Shown here one piece after another: positions 1 through 12,599 of a stretch of DNA of 64,000 bases. The stretch covers positions 36,659,171 through 36,723,170 of the forward strand of contig CM060194.1 in NCBI GenBank assembly GCA_030549335.1, written 5' to 3'. The notes below the pieces were generated by a model. It saw only the letters and a program-made list of their open reading frames with translations, ran no database searches and was not told the DNA's origin. Made by a program: the position numbers and the translations under genes. Every line of letters begins with the position of its first letter. Positions within the stretch are counted from its first letter, which is position 1. This stretch comes from Pontederia crassipes. Its lineage: Eukaryota > Streptophyta > Magnoliopsida > Commelinales > Pontederiaceae.

Positions 1-107
1 TTTAGAAACCAATAATCAAGGAAAATCCAATTAGCTAAACTTTTAATTTTTTATTTTATAATTTGTTGATCTTTTTTAACTAATACTTTAAATTTACTTT
101 ACATCAC

Positions 108-1905
108 ATGACATTAGTTGGAAGTAGTGTTAGTGAAAATCAATCAATGATTAGTGAATCTCAAACACCAATGGCAAGCACTCAATCAGTAAGACTAAAA
201 TCTTATCCAGCATGGAAACATTGTCAAGTTTGTTTTGATGTCGAAGGAAGGAGAGGAATAAAATGTCTATATTGTAGAAAAATTTTAAAGAGTGCAAGAA
301 TACATAAAATGAAATTGCATTTTGTGAGAAAAAAGGAGAAGCATTATTGAAAGTTAGTTTCTTGGAAAGCATTTGAAATCTACAACTGGATGAAAAAAAG
401 AAGACATGATGAAACTAAAACAATTATTTCAAGTGAGCAATTAGGGAATGATGCACAATAAGTTATTACTCCAATTGACACCAAGGTGAAAGGAAAAGAA
501 ATATCAGATAAATTTTTTTCTCCAAGAACTACTTGCTAGATTCTTTTAAGATTGTTGCATTCCATTTAATGGTGCAAATTCAGTCTATTATCAACCCATG
601 ATAGATGCAATTGTAGCTATTGGTCCAGAATATAAAGGCCCTCTTTATTATACCATTGGAAATACATTGCTATACTTTTGGAGATGCTTGGACAAAAATT
701 GGTTTCACTATAATGGGCGATGATTGGCAAGATAACAATTGATTAACTTTCTTATTTATTCTCAAAGGAGTTTGTTCTAATATTATAAAGGATGCTACAA
801 CACTTTGCAACTTGTTTATAGAACTGGATGAATTTGCAGGACCGAGTAATGTTTCAATGCACTTAGTCACAGATAATATTGCAAATTATAAAGTTGTCAA
901 ATTGCTAAATGAGAAGTATTTGTCTATCTTTTGGTCTCCTTGTGTTACTCATTATTTGAACTTGACATTGAGAGATATTGAAAAAAAGAGAGGTTGTGAA
1001 TTGCTTTAGTGGAAAAGCATCTAAACTATTTTTACTTACAATCGTGCTTGTTTACTTGCATGGTTACGAAAAAGTTAAAAAATGATAGAAATTTTACATT
1101 TTGTGTCAACTCATTTTGCAACAACATTTAGTGCATTCAAAAGTATCAATGATCACAAGATTGATTTGCAAGATTTGGTGACAAATTTACATTTCACAAA
1201 TTCAAGATATTACAAAAATAAGAAATTAGACATGTTTTGATATTGTATTGGATAGCCAATTTTGGAATGATTAGCATTGTGCAAATTGTGACTCCTTTAG
1301 TTTGCTTACTAAGAATTACTAATTGTGATGATAGACTTTCTCTTGGTTATCGGTATGATGGTATTTATAGAGCAAAGAGGACAATTAAGAAAATTTTTAT
1401 GAATAGAAAATCTTTGTATAAGCCTCACACAAGAATAATCAAGGAACCATTGGATAATCAATTTTGAAAGAATATTCATTGTGTTACATATTTTTAAATC
1501 CATCCTTTTATTATTACAGAGATAACTTAACGGGTACACTAAAAGTGCTTAGGTGGAGGGCGAAGAAGGCCCCCTTTCGGGGGTACTGAAGTATCGAAAC
1601 AAAGTTGGAAGTAACAAGATCGGATGCAAAATTTTGGTAAAAAATTAGGTATTGCATGAGTTAGTTTTTTTCATTTTCAATTCCTGTCAAAGATTGTTGC
1701 ATTTATGAATTTATTTGTTGAATATTATAATCTTATTTTTCTTTTATTTTATGGTAAATCAATTGTGGTATAGCTTTGGATTTAGTGTTCCATTACTGGT
1801 AATTCGACTCTTAAGTAAAACTGCATCATCTCCTGTTTGTGAGAGAAACTAGGGTGTATTTGAAAGAAAACATTCAAAAAACAGAAACAAGTTAGAACAC
1901 AATTG
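108..1905 (+). pseudogene. hAT transposase remnant, N-terminal and central part
   Basis: Broken pieces of a hAT-family transposase read along the + strand with several frameshifts and stops. Around 200-345 there is a BED-type zinc-finger-like segment (AWKHC..., CLYC, then a His-rich end). Around 700-1010 lies a DUF659-like segment (IVKDATTLC-like, then FAGPSNVSMHLVTDNIANY and SPCVTHYLNL), the part of hAT transposases carrying catalytic acidic residues. Around 1802-1903 the C-terminal dimerisation motif begins (IRLLSKTASS, CERN, a stop where Trp is usual, then RNKLEH). Transposases of this family cut and paste hAT elements in the nucleus. The copy cannot make a protein. The gypsy element starts nine bases after this segment, and a hAT C-terminal part resumes at 11925. 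Family call is from motifs only. Confidence 0.75.
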
Positions 1906-1913
1906 TTGTGAGA

Positions 1914-3374
1914 AATTTGTGCAGGTACTGGGAAATAGTGTTCGCACTATAAATGCGAGTATATGAAGATCATATTCCCTTTTACATAAACGTAAACAAG
2001 TTTTAAATTTATAATCTCAACTACACTTCTCGAGATGCAAGTATACAACCGTCGTCGATGTACAAATTGGGGTCGAACCACAAGGAAAGAATTAGATTAT
2101 GTTTTGATACTTCTATCAAGAGAAATCGATTCGTGGAAGATAATGACGAATGAATGCAGACTACTAAGAAGTAATGATGTATTTTTGTGTTTTTAGATTT
2201 TGTAACTTGTTTGGTTATTTTTGCATTTAATCTTGAAAATATTAAGTAATTAAAGCCTAAAGTTAAATTGCGTTACTCAATAATACGTAAGATAGAGCAT
2301 GATGGATCATTCCTATGGCCAACTTGGTAGATAGATGTTACTTCTTCTCAAATCTGTATTCGGATGATAGCACTCAAAATGGATATCTCTCATTCTCATG
2401 AAAAGTATCCTTCGGTTCTCCCACTCTCGTGTTTGAACCAAGTCATTTTCACCATTAGGTGATACTGCATAAGAATTCTACAGAAGTCCTCTCTCGATTC
2501 CTTTTGTTTGAGAAAATAATGATTAATACCAAGGTTTCCTCCTCATGCAATCTGCTAACCTCTCGGTTAATAACAGGATTATTTATGACATATGCCCCTT
2601 CTCAAGGTAACCATCGTATGAGGAAGAAAACTCACAAACACAACATTCATGAGATATGCAATGGAATCAATACCGTGCAAGCAAAACATCTAAAATCCAT
2701 AAAAAACATGAAACCAAGTTTGAATCATCAAATGACCCCTAACCTACATATGTTAAGTTTAAGTTTCAAACTAATGGTAAAATTAATACAGTAAGATAAA
2801 GTGCAGAAACGAAGACATATATTAAAACTAATGTTCATAGTTCCAAGTGGAGTGCTCGGAGATGATCCGACCCTCCTCATTGATGTTGATACTTCTCCTT
2901 CTTCCTTGTTTGCTCCCTCAGTCCAAAATGCTATTTTTGGCCTCCTCATCTTGTTGTCACCTCTACTCATTTATACTCCTCCCTCTTTGATCCTGCCCCT
3001 TTGATTTGTGTCACCTGGCTTCATCTAAACTTTTAGCCTTTCGATACTCGACAAGTGTTCAGCCAACATCATGTCCCTTGATCCTGTCAAGCAGTATATG
3101 TAGGCAGGTGACACCTATCCTGTGATCTAAGGCTCCTTTTTGTCTGATTAGGCAGTGCATTCCATCATTGTGATGCATCCATTGTGTGCTTCTCTTGCAG
3201 CCAATGCCCAATAAAGAACCGCTCACACCTGTGTGACAGACAAGGAATTATCAGTCGATATACTAGGAATATATGAATATGAGCTGGAAATGGCTAGATG
3301 GCTTGGAGTGTTGGAAAAAGGAATGAATACATGTGGTTAGAATTATTTTCATACACTATTAGAAAAAATATAAC
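1914..3374 (-). repeat. 3' LTR of the gypsy element
   Basis: Starts TGTGAGAAAT and ends near ATATAACA. It aligns along its length with 10467-11857, with many substitutions and small indels, for example at 2040-2110 versus 10590-10660 and 3250-3370 versus 11735-11857. The clear divergence between the two LTRs points to an old insertion. The end near 3374 is uncertain by a few bases. Confidence 0.8.
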
Positions 3375-4757
3375 ACAAGGAAAGTAGAGTCGTAACTACA
3401 AATATTCCCTTATGTACAATAGCCTAGACATCATTTAGTACATTTTAACATGATTTAATTTCACTCAAAGTAGAATTATTGAAAAGATGATTCTGAGGGA
3501 GGTTCCTACTCCTCCAACCGTATCCTTCCCAATTTTTGTAATGAGTCTCTCTAGGTTTAAGCATCCATATTGAAGTTTAGACATACAACCATTCCCAATT
3601 TTACTTCCATTACATTTTATTTGCAACTTTACATTTACTTTTCCCCTTTTCTTTTTCCTTTTTAACTTCCCCAAACTTAAAGCAAGAGTAACATTTGGAT
3701 GAAAATATACTCAACAAATAATGACCGCACATATTTCATGCAGCAGGCTCATGGATTTTTTTTAAAAAAATTTACTCCTCCTAATACTCTTACTTAAGAT
3801 GGGGGTAAGGGTTTTTATGACTTGAACTTTGTGTACTTTCACTTTCACTTTACTTTACTTTGGGAATTTAAAGTTGCAGTTACTTGTGAATATTTAAAAC
3901 TAGAGAACTGAGAGTATGTTCCGAATTGGCAATCACCATTTTGACTCAGCTATGAGGATTTAATTACTTCAAAAATTTCCAGTAAATGGGATGTCTAAAA
4001 TATGATATACACAAGGGTTTTGCATTATGGGCTAATCTATTCCTTATGCTCCCTAACTGGTGCCTGGAGAGGTTTGCAATTATCTATTAAGAGGGAAGAT
4101 CTTAAGCAAGTACTTCTGACCCAATAACAAAATTCTTTTAAAATTTTATGAGCAACAAGAGATAGAAAATTTGTTCAGTTCATGAGGGTCAAAACTACAT
4201 GAATCCAAAGTCTAATGAGAGAATTTTTAGCAAAATGATGGTATGGTATATTAAAATAGGAGTTCAGGGATCATATCATTGACTCCCCCAAACTTATTAC
4301 TAACACTGTCCTCGGTGTCAGAATAAGTAAGGGAGTGGCTAGGGGTACTATTTGGGGGGAGGGAGGTTGGAGGCTAGAGGACCTCCAAGTTGGCGTTGAT
4401 GTTGTGCAGGAGTGCCATTGGTTTTCGTTGCCTTTTACGAAGTAACTTGAGTTGGCACACTAAGGACTTTCTTCCGTTGGATTTGATGGGCAACAACTGG
4501 GCCATCGATTATCTTTTTGGAAACTGGGGATTCATCCTCATCGGACGATGAAGCTCTATCGTCCTGATTTGTTGTGTGTTCATGCAGAAGTTGATGTTCG
4601 CAGGCTTGGTGAGTAGCGGCAGGCACCTTGAGCACTTGTATTCTTTGGAGTGGGAGAAACTGAAAGGCATCGGGGAGTTGATGCGATTACAGGTGTTTTT
4701 TTCTCACTGCGATGTGGTTGATGATGGCGGTTTGGTGATCATGAAGTAGTGGCGGCC

Positions 4758-5048
4758 TCATGCTCTTTCTTGGTGGAAGGTACTTGCGAAGGTGGAGGTG
4801 GAGGCTTTAGCGGGGACAGTAGCTAGGGTTGAAGGAGCACTAGAGCGTTTGGAAGTAACATTTTTTCGCTTATGGGTAGTGGATGGAAGTTGAAGCACCG
4901 CTGATGGCAATTCTGAACTCTCTAGGGGAGTGATGATAGGTGAAGGAGAGGGATCGAGATCCAGAGGATTAGTGGAGGAAGAACTGTGGATGCTTGGAGG
5001 AACTGGTCGCTTTCTTTTGCCGGAAGACTGACCGCGCGTGGAGATCAT
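4758..5048 (-). pseudogene. post-integrase Ser/Pro-rich frame of the gypsy element
   Basis: A 96-residue frame, rich in Ser, Pro, Thr and Lys/Arg (starts MISTRGQSSGKRKR), lies downstream of integrase and upstream of the 3' LTR. Athila elements carry an additional ORF of uncertain function at this place, sometimes called env-like. I see no signal peptide or membrane segment here. The frame is short and may be only the start of a longer broken ORF reaching to about 4435. Function unknown. Confidence 0.4.
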
Positions 5049-5548
5049 GATCGTCTGAGCAAAGGAACGAAGGAAATAGTAGAGTGGAAACGGGAGTGAG
5101 GGAGATGTGTTTGTAGAGTGGTGTCAGGGTATGAAGACGAGTGAATGGGAACGATAGGAGTGGAGATAGTGGGGTACAAGGTGTGTATGCGGCTAGTGGG
5201 GTAGATGAACCAATGGTCGACATGTGGTGCACATGCAAAAATGCACAAATTCAAAATTTTGATTTGGAACAAATGGATAAATCGGGCCAACAAAAATGGT
5301 GAAGTGGATATAGTAGGTCCAGTTGATTAGCAAAAAGAAAAAGGGTTATGCAAGAAAAATGAAGGGGTGACTATGGGAATGTGGAAAGGAAAAGAAAGAG
5401 GTAACTGAGTTGCCTTCCAAGAGAGCTATTTTTAATGTCTTTAACTAGACATTCCTATACCACATTAGGTAGGTGGTATGCCAGGTGATGAGAGAGTGAG
5501 ATTCTCAACCATTCCATGAAAATATTGGGGTGTGTAGTGTTTCACACG

Positions 5549-6587
5549 CTAACAATTAACCATGAAGCATTCTCCTTGTCCATTCTCTAGTTCAATAGCT
5601 CTAGAATCGTAGATTTTAGTGATACTGAAAGGATCAGACCACTGAGTCTTCAATTTACTAGGGGAACTTGAACATGGAATTAAATAACAGGGCTTGATCA
5701 CCAACACTGAAATGCTTTTGCAGGATCTTCTTATCATGTCACTAGGATTTCTCTTTATATATGAGAGAGTTCTCATAGGCTATGAGTCTTAGTTCGTCTA
5801 ACTCCGATAGTTGCAGTAGTCATTGTTCACCTATAGCTTTCATGTCCGTATTTATCAGCTTGATTGCCCAATATGCTTTGTGCTCTATTTCAACTCCGTG
5901 GACTAATCTGTAAGGGGTGGTTCTCAAAGATGTCTTTAATGCAGTTTGGTAGGCCCATAGTGCATCATCCAACTTTCCGTGACCGAGAAACCATTTTCTC
6001 CAAAGGATTCTTAATTTGATGATTAGATACTTCCACTTGTCCACAAGTCCCTGAGTGATATGGTGTGGATACCTTGTGGGAGATACCATATTTCTTTGGG
6101 AGGTTTTCAAATTGACGTTCAATAAAATGTCGCTCACCACCACTGATAACTATTTTGGGCATACAAAATCGTGGAAAGATAATCTTAGTGAAAAGCTTCT
6201 AGACCGAATGTGAATCACATTGTACAATTTAGTTGGAACTGCTTCTACTCATTTTAAAAAATAATCAATGGCAACCAATATATATTTGTAAGCTCCAAAA
6301 TTTGGGAAAGGACTCATGTAGTCTATTCCCCATATGTCGAATAACTCCACTATGAGGATTCCTTATAATGGCATCTCCCGTCGTCATTTGATATCTCCCA
6401 ATCTTTGACAACTGTCACATGAAGAAACAAATTGATGGACATCTCTAAAAATTGTTGGCCAAAAGAATCCCGATTGGAGAATGTAGGTAGCTGTGCGCTG
6501 TGTACCCCCATGTCCACCATAGGCTGGTGTGTGGCATGACTCAATAATATCCTTGATTTCTTCAGCTGCTACACATTGGCGCAACAT
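5549..6587 (-). pseudogene. gypsy integrase, broken
   Basis: The zinc-binding start (6384-6587) shows the His and Cys pattern, with AYGGHGG and a final CDSCQ. The core follows at 5965-6162 with [19 protein letters not shown], matching the usual STPYHPQTNGQ region, and 5820-6143 gives the late core with DALWAYQTA. Integrase joins the cDNA copy to host DNA. At least three frame changes separate the pieces, so no enzyme can be made from this copy. Confidence 0.8.
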
Positions 6588-6951
6588 CCCATTGGAACAT
6601 TATTTAAACAAGAAAGGATCATCCCAATAATAGTGCTTGATATCTCTAAACAATTTATCTTTCTATTATTTCGTGAGTTCTAGTGGTATTCCTCCTCCTG
6701 CTAAATAATTGGCTAGGTCTGCATACCACGGCACTAGACTGATTGACAAATCATCAGGTAATGTACCTCGTATTGACGGTAAAGTGTCCTTTGTATCGGG
6801 TGATAGTTCTAATTTAGATAAATGATCTGCTACTTGATTCTCGGACCCTCATCTGTCTACAATGTCAATGTCAAACTCTTGCAAAGATAGAATCCATCAT
6901 ATTAGGTGAGGTTTGGCCTCCTTCGAAAATAAGTGTCTGAGTGCAAAGTGG

Positions 6952-7383
6952 TTAATATGTATGATAGCTTTGGATCCAACTATATACTGTCTGATTTTTT
7001 TCATAGCGTACACCACAATCAGTAACTCTTTCTCGAGTGGCATAGATGATATGCATGAGTTTGTTTACTTTCTGACCCAGTACAACCCCAACTAAAGAAT
7101 CGCTAGCATCACACATAACTTCGAATGAGAGTGTCCAGTCAGCAGGTTGCATAATGGGGGCAGAGGTCAGTGATGCCCGAAGCAGATGAAAAGAAGAGAG
7201 ACATTCATCATCAAAGTTGAACTCTGCATCTTTGTGTAATAGGTTCGTGAGAGATTTTGCAATCTTAGAGAAGTCTTTGATAAAGCGTCGATAAAACCCA
7301 GCGTGTCCTAGGAAACTGCAAATACCCTTCACATTGACAGGTGGAGGTAGCTGAGCAATGATTTTTATCTTTGCTGGACCCAC
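6952..7383 (-). pseudogene. gypsy reverse transcriptase thumb and RNase H, broken
   Basis: A 143-residue frame begins in the RT thumb region (FLGHAGFYRRFIKDFSKIA) and continues into RNase H (FEVMCDASD, then GVVLGQ). In gypsy elements this enzyme removes the RNA strand during cDNA synthesis. The first RNase H Asp is visible in CDASD. The frame ends early, before the later RNase H residues. Confidence 0.85.
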
Positions 7384-7494
7384 TTCAATACCTCTGTTTG
7401 ATATGACCTGTCCAAGAACAACCCCTTGTTGACCTATGAAATGTCACTTCTCCCAATTCAAAACTAAATTAACTTTCTCGCATCTTTGTAACAC

Positions 7495-8317
7495 TCAATC
7501 AAGATCTGTTAGACATTGAGAAAAGGAGGATCCACAGACGGAGAAATCGTCCATGAATACCTTTATAATTTTTTCTATAAAATCAGAAAATAGAGCAGTC
7601 ATGCGTCGTTGGAAAGTAATTGGATCATTACATAAATCAAATGGAATTCGTCGATAGGCAAAGGTACCATATGGACAAGTAAACATAGTTTTTTTCCTAA
7701 TCGGGATGTATAGGTATTTGAAAAATCGTCATGATAATAAAAATAATCATGCATGGCAAGTCATTCAAGCATTTCATCAATAAAGGGTAAAGGAAAATGA
7801 TATTTTCTTGTAAAATCACACATCCGTCATCCTGTGGTTGTGCGGGTAGCTATCATTTCTCCTTTTGAGTTTTCAACTACTGTCATTTCACCCTTTTTTG
7901 GGACCACTAAATTGAACTAACCCATTAACTATGAGAGATAGAATAAATTAGACTAGAATCTAAAAGTTTTAGGACTTTCTTCTTAACTACTTCCTGCAGG
8001 ATGTGATTTAATCTTATTTGTCCTTCCCTAGAGGGTTTTACACTATCTTCAAGGGGAATTATATGCATGCAAAGGGAGGGGCTAATACCATTAATGTTGG
8101 CCATGGAATATCCGATGGCTTTTCTGTGTCGTCTAAGGATAGTAAGAAGGTCAGTTGTCTGTTCTCTCCTTAGAGCAGAATTAACAATGACAGACAATGT
8201 AGAATTTTTGTGTAGAAATTCATACTTCAGAATGGAGGGAAACTCCTTCATGTCCGCTTTTGGAAGAGTATTCGTAGTTAGGGAAGTTTCATTGACATGA
8301 TCAGAAGGATGAGGCAT
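7495..8317 (-). pseudogene. gypsy reverse transcriptase palm and fingers, broken
   Basis: Frame 7925-8317 gives the N-terminal part (RRHRKAIGYSMANINGISPS and the KPSREGQ segment). Frame 7495-7686 gives the palm (YGTFAYRRIPFDLCN, then VFMDDFS). FMDD is the usual catalytic signature in Athila-type elements. The region between 7690 and 7920 has stops. Together the pieces are clear gypsy RT but are not joined in one frame. Confidence 0.85.
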
Positions 8318-8712
8318 ATCTAGTTCTTAAGGCAAAATATCATGAGAGTTTATCATGACTGAGTATATTTTCCTTTGAGGATCATCAATGTGCTTACTCA
8401 CTTCAGATGTTAAACATCGTTGAAGAGGATCCGAAGTTGCAATTAAGGCAACAACCTCTCTTGTGGCCTCATCTATCACATCGGAGGCCTCGCAACAGTC
8501 TTCATCCACCGAAGATTTCATAGCTTGTGGAAGGTTAAACTCAATTCGATCCTTCCCCAATTGAAATGAGAGCCAACCATTTTTCACATGTATAACTACT
8601 CCAGCCGTGGCAAGGAATTGGCGACCTAAGATCAGAGGTACATTGATGTCCTCCTCTATGTCCAGTACTACAAAATCAATGAGAATATATGCCATGATGT
8701 CTTTTGACTGAT

Positions 8713-9021
8713 CTATTCGCAAGTTGGAGAGTTAGATTGGTCGGATTTAAGTCCTGCATCTAATATCTTACAAAGGGATAAGGGTATTAAACTAACACTT
8801 GCCCCAAGATCACATAAGGCTCTATCCACTTGGAGATTTCCTATTTCACAAGGTATTGAAAAGCTCCTTGGATCTTTTAATTTTGGCGATAACTTATTTT
8901 GAATGACAGTACTTGTTTCTTCAGTTAGATCTATAGTCTCGTGGGCATCTATCTTCCTATTCTTGGATAGGATATCTTTAAAAAATTTGGCGTAAGAGGG
9001 CATTTGCTGAATAGCTTCCAC
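8713..9021 (-). pseudogene. gypsy aspartic protease region
   Basis: The motif CDLGASVSLIP near the end of a 102-residue frame matches the active-site D-L-G-A/S of Athila-like proteases (usually ALCDLGAS). The protease cleaves the Gag-Pol polyprotein. The following frame 8327-8722 (IPLILGRQFLATAG-like) carries the second half of the domain in another phase, which shows a frameshift near 8720. Confidence 0.8.
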
Positions 9022-9902
9022 AAATGGAATGTTTGATATACAATTTCTTTATGATCCCGATCATTTTGGGATTTAGACAGCTTCTACGAAGAAGGAATGG
9101 AATTGGAGTCAGAGTTGCTCTTCTGTTTCCACTCCAGTACTTGAGGCATATCATCTTTCAGCTTATTTGAGGGATTGGATACTTGAACTTCCTTGAATCT
9201 CATCAATTCCATCAGTTGTTTTCCTCTTTGTAGCTCAACTAATTTACATCTCTCCCGAGGGTTTACTCCTAGGGTACGCGAATATGAGCCGGCTTGCTGA
9301 ACTATTTGATTCTCAAGTATCTTTTGTGTACGGCAAGACTTTCCAATTTTAAAGACAATTGTTGCATAAATTCATTTTGTTGTTCTTGTTGCTTTATTAG
9401 ATAAAGTGCATTCATTTGCCACCGGGTGCTTTTTGCACTTGATAGGGAATTGACGTACAGTTGGTCATCATATGGTCCGATAACCCATAGTTATCACACC
9501 AAGTGGGATTAGGATTCGGACTGATACAGTCTGCTGAACATACATTACAAAATTTTGGTTGTGTAGACTTATTTTGATTCATTGCTCTTGTATCAGGCCT
9601 TCAACTTTGGCAGAGAACTCATCCCAGTTGTTCATCCCTGATGTCTTTTCAGAATCCGGCTGTGTTTTGTCCAACATCTAATTATGATGATTAATACTAA
9701 CTTCTTCAATCAGTCAGTATCCATCTTCTTGGTTTCTGCTCATAAATGTGCCACCTGCCTTAGTATCTAGGATATTCTTGCATTCACGAGTAAGACCACT
9801 TTAGAATGTTTGGACCACCATCCATTTATGAAATACATGGTGAGGACACTTCCTTAGCATATACTTGGATCTTTCCCAGTCCTTATAAATTGAATCCATT
9901 TT

Positions 9903-10295
9903 CTACTGATAGAATGATGTAATCTGATTTCTCATTGCTATGAACCTTTCCAGAGGAAAGAAACGGGTCAAGAAGGCTGACAGAAGCTCATCCCATGTCT
10001 GGATAGTTTCAGACTCCAAAGATCTTATCCATATTTTGCCTCGATCTCTTAGTGAAAAAGAGGACAGATGAGTCTGTCTAGCAATTCCAGAGGCTAGACC
10101 CAGAGCATTCGGCGTACAAAACTCTTGCAGGGGTCGAGCATCATGGTTGTTTGCCATCTCTAACTCTTCTCTAACTATTCGTGCTTTTCTTCTTAGACGC
10201 TCTTGTTGTGCTCTTCGGATTCTTTGATTTCGATCTCTCTCGGGTTCAAAGTCTAAGAATTCTTCATCCTCACTGGCAGAATTTGACATGCACAA
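9903..10295 (-). pseudogene. gypsy gag N-terminal fragment
   Basis: A 130-residue frame with the retrotransposon Gag pattern: IWIRSLESETIQTWDELLSA, then FLTRFFPLERF. Gag forms the virus-like particle that encloses the RNA. The first 60 residues are rich in Arg and Glu. It lies about 150 bp inside the primer-binding site, as expected for the first ORF. Gag sequence probably continues in broken frames to about 9030. Confidence 0.8.
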
Positions 10296-10440
10296 TCCAC
10301 AGAACCAAGCATATTAACAAGTATAATAAATGGCTAATAAAAATTTTTGTAGAAAACTAGATATAAGAAAGAACAGTAAAAATATAAAAGGCGCATATAC
10401 GACTCAATCAACAGTATTATAGAAACAAATTTAAAACTCC

Positions 10441-10457
10441 CCCCGACAATGACGCCA
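10441..10457 (-). other. primer-binding site of the gypsy element (tRNA-Asp type)
   Basis: On the - strand it reads TGGCGTCATTGTCGGGG, nine bases inside the TG end of the right LTR. Plant Athila and Tat elements carry near-identical sites for tRNA-Asp. It fixes the orientation: the right LTR is the 5' LTR. Confidence 0.8.
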
Positions 10458-10466
10458 AAAACTTAT

Positions 10467-11857
10467 TGTAAGAAATTCGTGCAGGTACTGGAAAATAGTG
10501 CTCGCACGATAGATGCGAGTATATGAAGATTAGATTCCCTTTTACAGAAAACGTAAACCAATTTTAAATTTATATTCCCAACTATACTTTTCGGGTTGCA
10601 AGTATACAACCATCATTGATGTACATATTAGGGTCGAACCAAAAGGAAAGAATTAGATTATGTTTCACTACTTCTATTAAGAGAAATCGATTCGTGGAAG
10701 AGAATAACGAAGGAATGTATACAACTAAGAAGTAATGATGTATTTTTGTGTTTTTAAATTTTGTAATTTGTTTGGTTATTTTTTCATTTAATCTTGAAAA
10801 TATAAACTAATTAAAACCTAAAGTTAAGTTGCGTTACTCAACTCGGTAGATATATGTTACTTCTTCTGAAATCTACATTCGGATGATAGCACTCAAAATG
10901 GATATCTCTCATTCTCATGAAGAGTATCCTTCAGTTCTCCCACGCTCGTGTTCGAATCGAGTCATTTCACTATTAGGTGATACTGCATAAGAATTTTACA
11001 AAAGTCCTCTCTTGATTCCTTTTGTTTGGGAAAATAATGATTAATACCAAGGGTTTCCCCTCATGCAATCTGCTAACCTCTCGGCTCATAGCAGGATTGT
11101 TTATGACATATGCCTCTTCTCAAGGTAACCATCGTATGAGGAAGAAAATTTGCGAACACAACATTCATGAGATAAGCAATGGAATCCATAAAAAAGTATC
11201 AAACCAAGTTCGAACCATCAAATGACCCCTCAGCCTCACTGGCTGATTTAGTTAGACATGCTAAGTTTAAACTTCAAACTAAGGGTAAACTTAATATAAT
11301 AAGATAAAGTAAGAAAACAAAGACGCAAATTAAAACTAATGTTCATAGTGCTAGGTGGAGTGCTTGGAGATGATCCAACCCTCCTCATTGGTGTCGATAC
11401 TTCTCCTTCTTCATTCTTTGCTCCCTCAGCCCAGTATGCTATTTCCGGCCTCCTCATCTTGTTGTCACCTCTATTCCTTTATACTCCCTCTTTAATCCTT
11501 TCCCTTTGATTTGTGCCACCTCACTTCATCAAAACCTTTAGCTTTTCGATATTCGACAAGTGTCCAATCAGCACCCTATCCCTTGATTCCCTACCGATTC
11601 TATCTTGTGGTCCAAGGCTCCTTTTTGTCAGATTAGGCAGTGCGTTCCCTTATTGTGCTGCACCCATTGTGTGCTCTCTTGCAACCAATTCCCAATAAAG
11701 AACCATCTGCACCTATGTGACAAATGAAGAAATATGAGCCGATATACTAGGGATACATGAATATGAGCTGGAAATGGCTAGATGGCTTGGGGTGTTGGAA
11801 AAAGGAACGAATACATGCAATTCGAATTATTTTCATACACTATTAGAGAAAATATAA
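10467..11857 (-). repeat. 5' LTR of the gypsy element
   Basis: Starts TGTAAGAAAT and pairs with the repeat at 1914-3374. Similarity to the left LTR stops at about 11857 without a clear CA end, so the outer edge may be lost or rearranged. Confidence 0.8.
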
Positions 11858-11924
11858 TGTCTTTTTCCATGACAAAATAGGTATAAAACAAGCCATCAAC
11901 AAATAGATTGAACGATCGTAAAAA

Positions 11925-12580
11925 AGAAACAAATTAGAACACAAGAGATTGAATGGTCTTGTTTACATGCATTATAATTTGAGATTGAAAATAGGTTTGT
12001 GATATGATAAACTCACATCTATTTGTTCTTTAACTTGCATTTGTTTACTTATGTTTACATTATTTTATAGAGCTCTTAACAAAAAAAAAAGCACTACTTG
12101 ATCGTATCGATTATGAGAGCATAGAGAAGATTGAGTTTTGGATTATCAAATGGGTTTTGCTATATCCTCCTAATTTAGGAGGATTTAGCCTCCTAAGTGA
12201 GTCACAATGGCATAAATATGAATTAGTCAACTTTTTGGGGCAATTAAAAGATGTGAGTATTAGGAGAATTTTTAGGTTAAAGTTTTAGGAGGATTTAACA
12301 TTTTCCTTATGAAATTGGAAAAAAATGTTTTATAATGAGTTGGAAAGAATTGATATGCATAAAGGTATGATATATAATTTCACTGTTTCAAATGACTTCT
12401 TTGGAACATGTAAATTCTAAATTTAACTTTTCTTTGTTGGTGATATCGAAGAAAAAAATGATGAGGATCCATAGTATAATTTGGATTGTTTTCCTACGAG
12501 GACTAGACACTTTGAGAAAAGAAAATTCATGAACTTGCAAGTTGTAATTTTTATTTTTGATATTCAAATGAACTTGTTAC
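11925..12580 (+). pseudogene. hAT transposase remnant, C-terminal dimerisation part
   Basis: From about 11930 the + strand encodes RNKLEHKRLNGLVYMHYN followed by LRLK, the hATC dimerisation motif. After an intron-like gap, 12070-12150 gives ALLDRIDYESIEKIEFW, and 12463-12560 gives the acidic tail (DEDP, a stop, YNLDCFPTRTRHFEKRKF). It is the natural continuation of the segment ending at 1905, with the gypsy element between. A small inverted-repeat insertion sits at 12159-12299. Not functional. Confidence 0.7.
12159..12299. mobile_element. small MITE-like inverted-repeat insertion in the hAT remnant
   Basis: About 141 bp, starting GCTATATCCTCCTAA and ending TTAGGAGGATTTAAC, which are inverted repeats with two mismatches. 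The flanks share only TTTT, so the target duplication is weak. It interrupts the hAT coding tail. Family unknown. Confidence 0.5.
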
Positions 12581-12599
12581 TTATCTTTTGATGTTACCA

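Larger units (their letters stand above)
1914..11858 (-). mobile_element. Ty3/gypsy LTR retrotransposon, probably Athila-like, decayed
   Basis: A roughly 9.9 kb element read on the - strand. Two long direct repeats (1914-3374 and 10467-11857) bound gag, protease, reverse transcriptase, RNase H and integrase in gypsy order. A primer-binding site of tRNA-Asp type lies just inside the right repeat, and a long region with a Ser/Pro-rich frame lies between integrase and the left repeat. That tRNA and post-integrase region are typical of the Athila lineage, so I infer Athila, without a tree. Many stops and frameshifts make it non-autonomous. No matching 5-bp target duplication was found. The outer end of the right LTR diverges at about 11858, so the right border is approximate. 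Confidence 0.85.
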
